A stretch of DNA of 64,000 nt from Pectobacterium polonicum (GTDB lineage Bacteria > Pseudomonadota > Gammaproteobacteria > Enterobacterales > Enterobacteriaceae): NCBI RefSeq assembly GCF_005497185.1, contig NZ_RJTN01000006.1, forward strand, positions 62,001-126,000, read 5' to 3'. Position numbers and translations under genes: made by a program. The notes under the pieces were generated by a model, which was given only the letters and a program-made list of their open reading frames with translations, was not told where the DNA came from and did no database searches. Below, piece by piece: positions 53,518 through 63,006 of the stretch. The first letter of the stretch is position 1, and every line of letters begins with the position of its first letter.

Positions 53518-54933
53518 ATGTCACTCAGCCGACGTCAGTTTATTCAGGCATCGGGCCTTGCGTTATGTGCGGGTATGACGCCACTAGCAGCGAAAGCTAG
53601 TGGGAATCCCACCGCATTGCCGATACCGCCATTACTGGAGTCGCGCCGAGGCCAGCCTCTTTTTCTGACGATGCAGCGTGCTCATTGGGCATTTTCTGGC
53701 GATCGTAAGACGTCCATTTGGGGAATTAACGGCCGTTATTTAGGGCCGACGGTGCGAGTCTATGACGGCGATGACGTTAAGCTGATCTACAGCAACCGTC
53801 TGAATGAGCCTGTCGCGATGACGATTGGCGGGTTGCAGGTGCCAGGGCCGCTGATGGGTGGTGCTGCCCGCATTATTTCTCCAGGAACCGACTGGTCACC
53901 GGTATTGCCCGTTCGTCAGCCAGCGGCGACCTGCTGGTATCATGCGAATACGCCGAATCGCATGGCACCCCATATTTATAATGGATTGGCAGGGCTGTGG
54001 CTGGTGGAAGACAGCACCAGCAAATCTTTGCCGCTACCTAATCACTACGGTGTCGATGATTTCCCATTGATTATTCAGGATAAACGACTGGATAACTTTG
54101 GTGTCCCTCTCTACAACCCGCCTTCTAACGGTGGGTTCGTCGGTGACTCGCTGTTAGTTAATGGCGTGCAAAACCCCTTTGTTGAAGTTTCTCGCGGCTG
54201 GGTTCGCCTGAGATTGTTGAACGCGTCGAACTCCCGGCGTTACGTAATGCGGCTCAGTGATGGCCGAGCGATGCATGTGATCGCCAGCGATCAAGGGCTA
54301 TTACCGGCACCAATGGCGGTGAACCAACTGTCGCTCGCGCCTGGAGAACGACGCGAAATACTGGTCGATATGTCGCAAGGCGAAGAGGTCACGCTGACGG
54401 CAGGTGAGTCGGCTGGGATTATGGATCGCCTGCGCGGCTTGTTCGAGCCTTCCAGCATCCTGATTTCTACCCAAATTGTTACGCTTAAACCGACGGGGCT
54501 GTTGCCATTAGTCACGGACAACCTGCCGATGCGTTTGCTGGCCGACAACATCATTGAAGGCAGCATCAGCCGCACGCGTGAGTTCCGTCTGGGTGACAGT
54601 CTGCCTGGTATCAACGGTGCGATGTGGGACATGACGCGTGCTGATGTGCAAACTCAGCTTGGCCGCTGTGAACGCTGGATTATCCACGCCGATACGCCGC
54701 AGGCATTCCATATTCAGGGCGTTAAGTTTCTGGTGCGCAGCGCGAATGGTCGCCCACCCGCGGTGGAAGACAGCGGCTGGAAAGATACGGTATGGGTGGA
54801 TAACGATGTCGAACTGCTGGTGTATTTCATGCAGCCTTCCTCAATGGCGTTCCCTTTCCTCTATTACAGCCAGACGCTGGAATTGGCCGATCGCGGCTCG
54901 ACGGGACAGCTTATCGTACAGACGGCGATGTGA
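53518..54933 (+). CDS. ftsP: Cell division protein FtsP (SufI)
   Basis: FtsP is a periplasmic multicopper-oxidase-like protein that protects the divisome during stress. The 471-residue protein has a twin-arginine signal (SRRQFIQASG, residues 4-13) with cleavage near AKA, and three cupredoxin domains. The copper ligands of true oxidases are not evident, as in E. coli SufI. It follows plsC, the conserved order parC-plsC-ftsP. Confidence 0.95.
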   Translation: MSLSRRQFIQASGLALCAGMTPLAAKASGNPTALPIPPLLESRRGQPLFLTMQRAHWAFSGDRKTSIWGINGRYLGPTVRVYDGDDVKLIYSNRLNEPVAMTIGGLQVPGPLMGGAARIISPGTDWSPVLPVRQPAATCWYHANTPNRMAPHIYNGLAGLWLVEDSTSKSLPLPNHYGVDDFPLIIQDKRLDNFGVPLYNPPSNGGFVGDSLLVNGVQNPFVEVSRGWVRLRLLNASNSRRYVMRLSDGRAMHVIASDQGLLPAPMAVNQLSLAPGERREILVDMSQGEEVTLTAGESAGIMDRLRGLFEPSSILISTQIVTLKPTGLLPLVTDNLPMRLLADNIIEGSISRTREFRLGDSLPGINGAMWDMTRADVQTQLGRCERWIIHADTPQAFHIQGVKFLVRSANGRPPAVEDSGWKDTVWVDNDVELLVYFMQPSSMAFPFLYYSQTLELADRGSTGQLIVQTAM

Positions 54934-55250
54934 GTTTCTATTCTGCCAACAATCCTTCGCCGTTACGGACGTAACGGCACTATCTCCCGCCCTCGTTTGT
55001 TTCTTAATGTGATCCACTTCTATTCAGACACAGCAAAATTAAAGATACGGACCTGTGCGGACGATACCTTATAGAGTGATGTCGCTCTGCACTAAGGGAA
55101 TATTTCGGATACTGGGTTTAATGAGTCATAAAAATATTTTTTATTACAACAAATTCAGAATCAGAGTATTTCGTGGCGTCCTGGAATCAGGTTCACTTCT
55201 GTTTTAACTCATACGTAGCCAGAATGCTGCGTTATTGAAAAGGCCGTACT
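54934..55250 (+). other. Intergenic region ftsP-GntR gene
   Basis: About 317 bases without a convincing gene, terminator or repeat. The last part, A/T-rich at 55120-55150, probably holds the GntR gene promoter. Confidence 0.45.
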
Positions 55251-55988
55251 ATGCGGGAATTACTGCTTTGGGTCAGGGATCAGCTTGCTGTGGCGTCGTC
55301 GGCACCCCGCTATATGCAGCTTGCGTCGTTGCTTGAATCAGAAATCGGCCGCCGGAAGACGTTATCAGGCCAGTTCTTACCTGCGGAAAGATTGATTGCG
55401 CAACAGTTGGGATTATCGAGAGTAACGGTTTCCCGATCTTTGTCGTTACTGGAAGAGAAGGGGCTGATTGTTCGCCAGCAGGGGGTTGGGACTCGCGTTG
55501 CCCAACGGCTTAATTATGCGTTGAGTACTGAAGACGAAGGGTTCACCGCACTGGTCCTGAAACAAGGCGGTGTTGCCGGCAGCCTCTGGCTGGAGAAGGT
55601 AATACAGGTTCCACCTGCTACTGTTGCTGCAAAAATGTCTCAGCCGGAAGAGGAAGCCGTCACCTACCTGCGACGCGTCCGGCTCAGCAATGGCGAACCT
55701 GTCTCGCTGGAAACGACCTGGATACCGCAAAAATTCCTACCCAACCCGGAAGCGCTTGAGCAGTCCCTCTATCAATATTGGGTGGCGCGTGGGATCACAC
55801 CGGATAAAAAACGCTATCGTTTTAAAGCAATGTCCTGTGCAGAAGAGATTGCCGAACGCCTTGGTATCGTAGCGGGGGCACCCGTGCTGTATTGCCAACT
55901 GCATGTTTACAACGAACAGGGTGAACTGCTGGAATACAGCGAGGCACATTGCCGTAGCGATGTGTATGAGATTCAGTTTGCTGATTAA
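55251..55988 (+). CDS. GntR/HutC-family regulator with UTRA domain
   Basis: A 245-residue regulator: winged HTH at about 20-85 (LPAERLIAQQLGLSRVTVSRSLSLLEEKGLIVRQQG) and a UTRA ligand-binding domain (about 100-240, with YLRRVRLSNGEPVSLETTWIP and YCQLHVYNEQGELLEYSEAHCR). Such proteins bind a small sugar or amino-acid ligand. No adjacent pathway points to the ligand; dkgA converges on it. Confidence 0.86.
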   Translation: MRELLLWVRDQLAVASSAPRYMQLASLLESEIGRRKTLSGQFLPAERLIAQQLGLSRVTVSRSLSLLEEKGLIVRQQGVGTRVAQRLNYALSTEDEGFTALVLKQGGVAGSLWLEKVIQVPPATVAAKMSQPEEEAVTYLRRVRLSNGEPVSLETTWIPQKFLPNPEALEQSLYQYWVARGITPDKKRYRFKAMSCAEEIAERLGIVAGAPVLYCQLHVYNEQGELLEYSEAHCRSDVYEIQFAD

Positions 55989-56021
55989 AGAAAAAATGCC
56001 AGCAGGGGGAATGCTGGCATC
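55989..56021 (-). terminator. Terminator of dkgA
   Basis: On the minus strand the stem ATGCCAGCA / TGCTGGCAT is followed by a T6 tail, just past the dkgA stop. Confidence 0.85.
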
Positions 56022-56030
56022 AAAGGCGGG

Positions 56031-56858
56031 TTAGTCGTTTCTCGGTTCGTCAGGATCTGAACCCAGGCGTTTTCCGCTGTCCAGCTTGGCAATTTCACCC
56101 AGCTCGTCTTTATCCAGACGGAAATCGAACACCTCGAAGTTTTCCTTGATACGTGCAGGTGTCACTGATTTAGGGATCACCACCAACCCGCTGTCCAGAT
56201 GCCAGCGGATCACGATCTGTGCCGGTGTTTTCCCGTATTTCATCGCCAGTTTGCGGATAATCGGGTGATCAAAGACCCCTTCGCCACCCTGCGCCAGCGG
56301 GCTCCAGGATTCAGTCTGAATATGGTGTGTGGCATTCCAGGCGTGGAGCTGTTTTTGCTGAAGAAGCGGGTGCAGTTCGACCTGATCGATGACAGGCAAG
56401 ACGCCCGTTTCTTCTTTTAACCGCTGTAAGTGGTGGATATGGAAATTACTGACGCCGATACTTTTCGCCAGACCTTGTTCCTGAAGCTTGATGAGCCCGC
56501 GCCAGGCATCTACAAAGGTATTCTGTTGCGGTAATGGCCAGTGAATCAGGTAGAGATCGACGTAGTCTAACCGAAGCTTCCGCAGACTCTCTTCCAGCGC
56601 CTGTTGGGGATCGGTGTGATCGCCATTCCAGAGTTTGGTGGTGATGAACACCTCTTCACGCGGTAGATTTGCGGAACTCAGCGCCTGACCGACCGCTTCC
56701 TCGTTCTTATAAATCGCGGCGGTATCGATCGCTCGATAACCGATGGACAAGGCTTCAGTCACGGCGATCACCGTGTCCTCACTGCTTGCTCGCCAGACCC
56801 CAAGGCCCAACTGGGGCATGATATTGCCGTCCGCCAGCTTAACTTTCGGTTGCGTCAT
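56031..56858 (-). CDS. dkgA: 2,5-diketo-D-gluconate reductase A (aldo/keto reductase)
   Basis: DkgA is an NADPH-dependent aldo/keto reductase that reduces 2,5-diketogluconate, methylglyoxal and other aldehydes. The 275-residue protein (same length as E. coli) has the AKR landmarks GYRAIDTAAIYKNEE (catalytic Asp and Tyr), ITTKLWNGDH (Lys), LIHWPLPQ (His) and the cofactor loop VIPKSVTPARIKENF. In E. coli it follows yqhD directly; here 518 bases of repeats separate them. Confidence 0.95.
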   Translation of the reverse strand: MTQPKVKLADGNIMPQLGLGVWRASSEDTVIAVTEALSIGYRAIDTAAIYKNEEAVGQALSSANLPREEVFITTKLWNGDHTDPQQALEESLRKLRLDYVDLYLIHWPLPQQNTFVDAWRGLIKLQEQGLAKSIGVSNFHIHHLQRLKEETGVLPVIDQVELHPLLQQKQLHAWNATHHIQTESWSPLAQGGEGVFDHPIIRKLAMKYGKTPAQIVIRWHLDSGLVVIPKSVTPARIKENFEVFDFRLDKDELGEIAKLDSGKRLGSDPDEPRND

Positions 56859-57020
56859 CTCATTCTCCTTTTATATCCGTTAATCCATAAACGTATCATA
56901 GGGTTAACTGGATGGGCGACCTGTTCATATCACGGACATAGCGGAACGTGATCCCTAGCAGGAACAGGCATATGATTTCATTCTAGTAGAAAAATGCATC
57001 AGTTATACGTTGCCTGATGA

Positions 57021-57170
57021 TAAAGGGAGCCGATTGACTTAATGCCGATCGTTTAAGCATCGAGATACACGGGGCGACCACAGGGGTGAGGCGTCCCTGC
57101 GGGAACCTCCCCTTGTGTTTCCCCTGATAACGGGCTTAAGTGACCAATATTAGCCGAGCGGCTCCCTTTA
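57021..57170. repeat. 150-base nested inverted-repeat element
   Basis: Outer arms of 12 bases match exactly (TAAAGGGAGCCG at 57021 and CGGCTCCCTTTA at 57159). Inside is a second imperfect pair (GGGGCGACCACAGGGGTGAGG at 57071 with CCTCCCCTTGTGTTTCCCC ending at 57124) and a central TCCCTGCGGGA (57094-57104). The whole could fold into one long hairpin. Its type is not known to me. Confidence 0.7.
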
Positions 57171-57191
57171 ACAGACACAGCATTGAGGGTA

Positions 57192-57317
<126 letters not shown>

Positions 57318-57376
57318 CGATATGGTTAAACGATAGCGTTTTCTCCTGTCACTCGAAGGATTGGGATTAGAGGGGC

Positions 57377-58540
57377 TTAACGCGCTGCCTCATAAATCTT
57401 CTGGCTTTCTTCCAGCGTGATGTCACGATGCTCGCCTAGGGCAGTCAGGCCGTGCTCGCTGAGTTTGGCGACCAGCGTTGGAATGGCGCTGCCATCCAAC
57501 TGATAGTCCGACATGCGGGTCGGCACGCCCATTTTCTCGAAGAAGTCACGTGTGGCGGCAATCGCGCCGTCGATGCGCTGATCTTCGCTACCGTCACGCA
57601 GGTTCCAGACGCGCTCGGCGTATTGCAGCAGTTTGTCGCGCTTCTGGGCTTTTCTTGCCGTCAGCATGGCGGGGAGGACGATAGCCAGCGTCTGGGCATG
57701 GTCAAGACCGTGCAGCGCCGTTAATTCGTGTCCCAGCATGTGGGTTGACCAGTCCTGCGGCACGCCTGCGCCAATCAGGCCGTTCAACGCCATGGTGGCG
57801 CTCCACATCACATTGGCTCTGACCTTGTAGTTTTCCGGTTCAGCCAGCGCGCGCGGACCTTCTTCAACCAGCGTCAGCAGCAACCCTTCCGCAAAACGAT
57901 CCTGTACTTTGGCATCGACGGAATACGTCAGGTACTGCTCAACGGTGTGAACGAAGGCATCGACCACACCGTTCGCGATCTGGCGAGCGGGCAGGGTGTA
58001 GGTCACAACCGGGTCGAGCACCGCAAAAAGCGGCTGCGTGTGGCGTGAGCGGAAAGCGAGCTTATCGTTGGTTGATTTACGGGTGATGACCGCGCCGTTG
58101 TTGGATTCAGAACCGGTCGCAGGCAGGGTGAGCACGGCTGCCAGTGCGACGCCGCGATCGATTTCCGCGCCACCCGTTTGCAGAATATGCCACGGGTCTT
58201 GCGCCGCCTGATAGTCTGCGGCAGCCGCGATAAATTTCGTGCCATCGACGACAGAACCTCCGCCAACCGCCAGCAGGAAATCAATCTTCTCTGCACGAAC
58301 GACCTCGACGGCTTTCATCAGCGTTTCATAAGTCGGGTTCGGTTCAATGCCGGAAAATTCGCGTACGTTGCGGCCTTCTAAGGCGCGATAGACCTGATCC
58401 AGCACGCCGTTGTGCTTCACGCTGCCGCCGCCGTAGGTGATGAGGATGCGAGCATCGGCAGGAATCTCTTTGCCTAATTCAGCAATCTGGCCTTCGCCAA
58501 ACAGAATCTTGGTCGGGGTGTGGAGTGTGAAATTTAGCAT
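57377..58540 (-). CDS. yqhD: NADPH-dependent aldehyde reductase YqhD
   Basis: YqhD is a zinc alcohol dehydrogenase that reduces short-chain and lipid-derived aldehydes with NADPH. The 387-residue protein has the same length as E. coli YqhD and the same start pattern (NFTLHTPTKILFG). GGGSVVDGTKFIA binds the cofactor; metal ligands lie in NGVVDAFVHTVEQY and HMLGHELTALHGLDHAQ. It starts 3 bases after the nitroreductase stop, so the two are one transcription unit. Confidence 0.96.
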   Translation of the reverse strand: MLNFTLHTPTKILFGEGQIAELGKEIPADARILITYGGGSVKHNGVLDQVYRALEGRNVREFSGIEPNPTYETLMKAVEVVRAEKIDFLLAVGGGSVVDGTKFIAAAADYQAAQDPWHILQTGGAEIDRGVALAAVLTLPATGSESNNGAVITRKSTNDKLAFRSRHTQPLFAVLDPVVTYTLPARQIANGVVDAFVHTVEQYLTYSVDAKVQDRFAEGLLLTLVEEGPRALAEPENYKVRANVMWSATMALNGLIGAGVPQDWSTHMLGHELTALHGLDHAQTLAIVLPAMLTARKAQKRDKLLQYAERVWNLRDGSEDQRIDGAIAATRDFFEKMGVPTRMSDYQLDGSAIPTLVAKLSEHGLTALGEHRDITLEESQKIYEAAR

Positions 58541-58543
58541 AGG

Positions 58544-59284
58544 TTATTTCTCCAGTTTAAAGCCCTGTTGAAGGATTGCGGGTAAGACTTTCGGGAAGTA
58601 GATGTGTTGGTAGTAGCTGGCGGTGTTATCCCCCCAGTTATCGCCGTCTGCGCGGCCGGTTTGCTGCCAGTGTGTCACCAGCGTTTGGTTATATTGCTCA
58701 ATCGCCGCAGGCAGAACGTCCTGATGATAGCTTTCATCATGGCGGAATGAATTCAGTGGCAGGCGCGGCTTCTGATGCGCCGGGGTGTCCACATAGCCGA
58801 TAGCGACGCCTGCAACAGGGAACGTCAGTTCAGGAAGCTCCAGAAAGTCGATCATTGCCTGTGGTTCGCGACGAATACCGCCAATCGGGACGATACCCAG
58901 CCCAAATGAGCGGGCGGCGGCCATCAGCGTGCCAAGCGCGATGCCGACATCGGTTGTACCTGCGATCAGGCTTTCTATACTTTCATGCGCGTGTTGCTGC
59001 TTTCCGCTCATGGCAATCCCGACCTGCGTTTTGTGCATATCTAGCACTACGGTAATAAATACGGGAGCTTTGGCAATCCACGACTGGCCGCCAGCCAATT
59101 CGGCAATGCGTGCTTTGCGTTTCGGGTCGCGGGTGACGATGAGCGAGACCTGCTGAGAGTTTACGGATGTCGGTGCCAGATGGGCAGACTGAATAATGGC
59201 ATCCAGCACGTCATCGGGAATCGCTTCATCAAGGTAGCTACGTTCACTGCGGTGTGAGGTGAACAGCTCAATCATTTTATTCAT
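58544..59284 (-). CDS. Nitroreductase-family flavoprotein
   Basis: A 246-residue NADPH-dependent flavin oxidoreductase of the nitroreductase (NfsA/Frp-like) group. FTSHRSERSYLDEAIPDDVLDAIIQSAHLAPTSVNSQQ carries the FMN-binding Arg/Ser residues, and GIVPIGGIRREPQ fits the group. The ATG at 59284 is preceded by GGGAAAAGAC; the frame to 59353 is not supported. It is the first gene of the nitroreductase-yqhD unit, divergent from the AraC regulator, and not in the E. coli locus. Confidence 0.87.
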   Translation of the reverse strand: MNKMIELFTSHRSERSYLDEAIPDDVLDAIIQSAHLAPTSVNSQQVSLIVTRDPKRKARIAELAGGQSWIAKAPVFITVVLDMHKTQVGIAMSGKQQHAHESIESLIAGTTDVGIALGTLMAAARSFGLGIVPIGGIRREPQAMIDFLELPELTFPVAGVAIGYVDTPAHQKPRLPLNSFRHDESYHQDVLPAAIEQYNQTLVTHWQQTGRADGDNWGDNTASYYQHIYFPKVLPAILQQGFKLEK

Positions 59285-59494
59285 GTCTTTTCCCGTGGGA
59301 TGAGGGGATGGCGGTATGCTCAATATTGTCATCAACCCACGTAAGACGTTCAATGCACATTTCTGTTTGGTTATTGCCTATTTCTCCAGAATGCAGGAGA
59401 AAAGGGTGATAATAATTCGCAGGTATGTCATTTTGTTTCTTCTGTCAGGAGAGAGGCTTCGGGCAGGAAAAAATAACGGTAGTGAGATAACACT

Positions 59495-60460
59495 ATGTTG
59501 ATTGAAGACCAAGGCGTGTTGACGAAAGGCCAATGCGATCGGCTTGTTCAGCAACCCACCGCGCGGCAACGCATCGTGCAACAGGCCATACGCTGTTCAG
59601 CCAAAAGCTGGGCCACGCCTTCTCTCGTGCCCCAGGTCAGAATTCTGTATACGGAACAGCATCATCCGCGTGTGCCGGTGATGTATGAACCGACGATTGT
59701 CATCATTTTTCAGGGGAAAAAGATTGGCTATCTGGGCGGAAAAACCTTCCAGTATGACCCGGAAAATTACCTGTTGATGACCGTGCCGCTGCCGTTCGAA
59801 TGTGAAACGATAGCCAGCGTTGAGAACCCGCTGGTGGGGATGGCGATCCGCATCGATATCCAAATGCTTCAGGATTTGCTGATCGACATCGGTGATGATG
59901 ACAGCGCGATCCGCCCCTGTTCCTGCACGTGTGGAGTGAATAGCGCACCGCTGACCGATGAGATTCTGTGTGCCGTTGAGCGACTGCTGGATGTGATGAA
60001 TAACCCGCGTGATGCTCGTGTTCTGGGCCCGACGATTGTGCGCGAGATTATCTACCATATGCTCTGTGGCGAAAGTGGTTCGGCATTGCAGGCGTTGGTG
60101 AATCGGCACACGCACTTCAGCCAGATCACTAAAGCGCTGCGACGCATTGAGAATCACTACGCCGATAGTCTGAGTGTGGAACAGCTGGCCGCCGAGGTGA
60201 ACATGAGCGTCTCTGCGTTTCATCATAACTTCAAGGCGGTCACCAACACATCGCCGTTGCAATACCTGAAATCCTACCGCTTGCATAAAGCGCGGGTGAT
60301 GATGCTCAACGATGGCCTGAGAGCGGGCGTTGCAGCCGCTCGCGTCGGGTATGAGAGTGCGTCGCAGTTTAGCCGGGAATTTAAACGCTACTTTGGCGCG
60401 ACGCCGGGTGATGAAGTGGCAAGATTAAAGGCCAGTAATATGGTGGTTGAGGAAAGCTGA
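59495..60460 (+). CDS. yqhC: AraC-family transcriptional regulator, YqhC-like
   Basis: A 321-residue regulator with an N-terminal AraC_N domain (about 40-205, [23 protein letters not shown]) and a C-terminal double HTH (about 215-315, [40 protein letters not shown] and [20 protein letters not shown]). In E. coli YqhC activates yqhD-dkgA in response to aldehydes, and the location supports the same call. Divergent from the nitroreductase-yqhD unit, the likely target. Confidence 0.85.
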   Translation: MLIEDQGVLTKGQCDRLVQQPTARQRIVQQAIRCSAKSWATPSLVPQVRILYTEQHHPRVPVMYEPTIVIIFQGKKIGYLGGKTFQYDPENYLLMTVPLPFECETIASVENPLVGMAIRIDIQMLQDLLIDIGDDDSAIRPCSCTCGVNSAPLTDEILCAVERLLDVMNNPRDARVLGPTIVREIIYHMLCGESGSALQALVNRHTHFSQITKALRRIENHYADSLSVEQLAAEVNMSVSAFHHNFKAVTNTSPLQYLKSYRLHKARVMMLNDGLRAGVAAARVGYESASQFSREFKRYFGATPGDEVARLKASNMVVEES

Positions 60461-60489
60461 ATACAGCAATAAATCGCACGGTTGCCCGA

Positions 60490-61149
60490 TTAGGCGACTG
60501 TGCGCTTTTTACGCCATACTACAACAGCCATGCCGATCAGGCCGCTGACCAGTAAAATAATCGGCAGCAGGATCAGCGCGGTCATCACCTGATCCTCATA
60601 GCGTTTGACCAGCGGAATGTGGCTGAGCGCATAGCCGAGCGTGACAATCCCCCCGACCCACAGCAGCCCGCTGAGCCAGTTGAAAATTTGAAAACGCGTA
60701 TTGTTTAACCCAGAAATCCCCGCCATTGTTGGCAGCAGCGTGCGAATGAAGGCTAAAAAACGGCCAACCAGCAGCGCCATCAGGCCGTGACGGTGGAATA
60801 GATGATGAGCACGCTGGTGATAATGCGCAGGGAGCTGTAACAGCCAGCCTTTTACCAATCGGGTATCGCTCAGCCAGCGCCCTTGAAGATAGCTGAGCCA
60901 GCAGCCCAGACTGGCGGCGATGGTAAGCAGAATCATCGTGGGGAAAAAGCTCATCACGCCTTTGGCAATCATGGCTCCGGTGAGCAGCAGCAGGCTATCA
61001 CCGGGCAGAAAAGAGGCAGGTAGCAGGCCGTTCTCCAGAAACAGCGTCGTGAACAGGATGCCGTAAATCACCCAAATGACGTGGGGATCGGCCAATGCAC
61101 TAAAATCCTGCTGCCAGAGCGCCTGAATAATGTCGTGAACCACACTCAT
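60490..61149 (-). CDS. yghB: DedA-family inner-membrane protein YghB
   Basis: A 219-residue DedA protein, the same length as E. coli YghB, with four to five membrane helices. The family motifs [14 protein letters not shown] and [20 protein letters not shown] (with the essential Arg) are clear. Redundant with YqjA in E. coli; needed for envelope and proton-motive-force maintenance and likely a lipid flippase. It lies next to metC, the E. coli order. Confidence 0.96.
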   Translation of the reverse strand: MSVVHDIIQALWQQDFSALADPHVIWVIYGILFTTLFLENGLLPASFLPGDSLLLLTGAMIAKGVMSFFPTMILLTIAASLGCWLSYLQGRWLSDTRLVKGWLLQLPAHYHQRAHHLFHRHGLMALLVGRFLAFIRTLLPTMAGISGLNNTRFQIFNWLSGLLWVGGIVTLGYALSHIPLVKRYEDQVMTALILLPIILLVSGLIGMAVVVWRKKRTVA

Positions 61150-61479
61150 ATTACTTCCCGCCAGTGACGATATTCACTATCTCTCAGGCTGCGGCGTGGA
61201 ACGCTGGGTTACCTGAAATCTACTGTCTATCAAGCCCTAATGGGCAAAATGCCTTGCCGCATGATGAGAAGGCGGCAGGGCTTAATGCTTAATTTTGGTT
61301 AAGGTAACGCGGTTTTTGGTAAGCGTTGACTCATGATTATCATAACGCATTACCCACCGCGCCGCAGGGGAAATCAAGATGCGGCGGTTTTATGGCCGTC
61401 ACACTTTCTATATTTTATTTCCTGCCTAATTTCTTTTCCTGTCGTTTGGCAGCGGTGAGCTTGCTGATGCCTTGCCAGA
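61150..61479 (-). other. Intergenic region yghB-metC
   Basis: About 330 bases between two minus-strand genes. It holds an imperfect hairpin at 61251-61280 (CCTTGCCGC / GGCGGCAGG) that may terminate metC, and the yghB upstream region. No other element was recognised. Confidence 0.5.
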
Positions 61480-62670
61480 CTAAGCTTTCAGTCTGCTGAA
61501 ACCGGCGGCCAGATCGTCGATCAGATCGTCACTGTCTTCAAGTCCAATATGTAACCGAATAAGTGTGCCGGTAAAATCCACACCGCCAACAGGGCGGATG
61601 GCGGCCAGATCTTCCGGCTGATTCGCCAGAATCAGCGATTCAAAGCCGCCCCAGGAGTACGCCATGCTGAAGTGCTCAAAATGGTCCAGATAGTGCGCCA
61701 ACGCTTCTTTGCTCAATTTCTCTTTCAGCACAAAAGAGAACAAGCCGTTGCAGCCCTTAAAGTCGCGTACGTAGAATTCATGCCCTTTGCACTCTGGTAA
61801 GGCAGGGTGGTTAACCACCGCAACTTCGGGTTGCTCCGCCAGCCACTTGGCAATGCGGATGCTGCTTTCCTGATGCTGTTTGAGTCTAACGCCCAATGTG
61901 CGCAAGCCACGGCTGGCGACATAGGCGGTATCGGCATCGACCATTTGTCCCATCAGGTAGGAGTGTTCACGCAGTTGCGCCCAGCAGCGTTCGTTAGCGA
62001 CCGCCGTGCCTATCATGGCATCGGAATGGCCGACGATATATTTGGTCGCGGACTGAATGGAGATATCAATATCAAAGTCGAATGCCCTGAATAAAATGCC
62101 TGCTGCCCAGGTGTTATCAATCATGACAATAATGTCGGGATTGATGCGGCGCACGGCTTGTACGATGGCGGGTACATCGTGTACTTCCATCGTGATGGAG
62201 CCGGGCGATTCGAGAAAGACGACTTTGGTATTAGGCTGGATCAGTTCGGCAATACCGGCACCGATAAGTGGATCGAAATAGGTGGTGCTGACGTTCAGCT
62301 TGCTGAGGACTTTATTACAGAAATCCTGCGTGGGTTCATAGGCTGAACTGGTCACCAGCACATGATCGCCTGCTGAGACGAAAGAGAGAATCGCGTTAGA
62401 GATAGCCGCTGCACCGCACGGGTACAACACACAGCCTGCGCCGCCTTCCAGTTCCACCATCGCTTCCTGAAGCGAGAAATGGGTCAGCGTGCCACGGCGG
62501 CCATAGAACAGCGCACCCTTAGCGCGGTTAATCGTGGCGTGTTTTTTGTCCTGTACGGTATCGAATACCAAAGAGGACGCACGCTGAATAACGGGGTTGA
62601 CGGAGCCGTGGGTGAATTTCTTGCTGCGTCCTGCGGCGACTAATGCTGTTGCCGTTTTTTTGCTTGTCAT
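61480..62670 (-). CDS. metC: Cystathionine beta-lyase MetC
   Basis: MetC is the PLP enzyme that splits cystathionine to homocysteine, ammonia and pyruvate in methionine synthesis. The ATG at 62670 gives 396 residues (395 in E. coli); GTG codons at 62676 and 62682 are alternatives. The cofactor Lys210 lies in [14 protein letters not shown] and the catalytic Tyr in [14 protein letters not shown]. No clear MetJ box repeats were seen upstream. Confidence 0.96.
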   Translation of the reverse strand: MTSKKTATALVAAGRSKKFTHGSVNPVIQRASSLVFDTVQDKKHATINRAKGALFYGRRGTLTHFSLQEAMVELEGGAGCVLYPCGAAAISNAILSFVSAGDHVLVTSSAYEPTQDFCNKVLSKLNVSTTYFDPLIGAGIAELIQPNTKVVFLESPGSITMEVHDVPAIVQAVRRINPDIIVMIDNTWAAGILFRAFDFDIDISIQSATKYIVGHSDAMIGTAVANERCWAQLREHSYLMGQMVDADTAYVASRGLRTLGVRLKQHQESSIRIAKWLAEQPEVAVVNHPALPECKGHEFYVRDFKGCNGLFSFVLKEKLSKEALAHYLDHFEHFSMAYSWGGFESLILANQPEDLAAIRPVGGVDFTGTLIRLHIGLEDSDDLIDDLAAGFSRLKA

Positions 62671-63006
62671 AACCACTATCACCTTTTCTGTTCAGTTCTG
62701 CCGGATGACTCACTACGCCGACTATTCCCGACAGTGAACGGTGGGGAATCGCGGGGGCATGATTGGATTTATAAGCGCTCGATTGATGAGGTCTACGTTA
62801 TCACGGCTTGGGCAGCGTGTGGGCGGGTTTTGCTATTGTTGAAAATATTTCTCTTTTGGAATTAAGCAGGGAAAGCCTGATGGATATGCGTTCAGAAGGT
62901 TGGAGATGTGAGTTGCTTTTATGCGCGGTAAATATCGGGAATGCCCCGCAAGCACCGTGACTAAACCGGGCTTCCGGGGCCGATTACTCCATTACACGTT
63001 TTCGGT
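62671..63006 (-). other. Intergenic region metC-carotenoid oxygenase gene
   Basis: About 336 bases contain the metC upstream region and an inverted repeat at 62943-62980 (GCCCCGCAAGC / GCTTCCGGGGC, one mismatch) that may end the incoming minus-strand transcript, though it lacks a T run. Confidence 0.5.

Noticed and set aside
59597-60286. A 229-codon open frame on the minus strand
   Set aside because: It is opposite the YqhC-like regulator, with no family landmarks.
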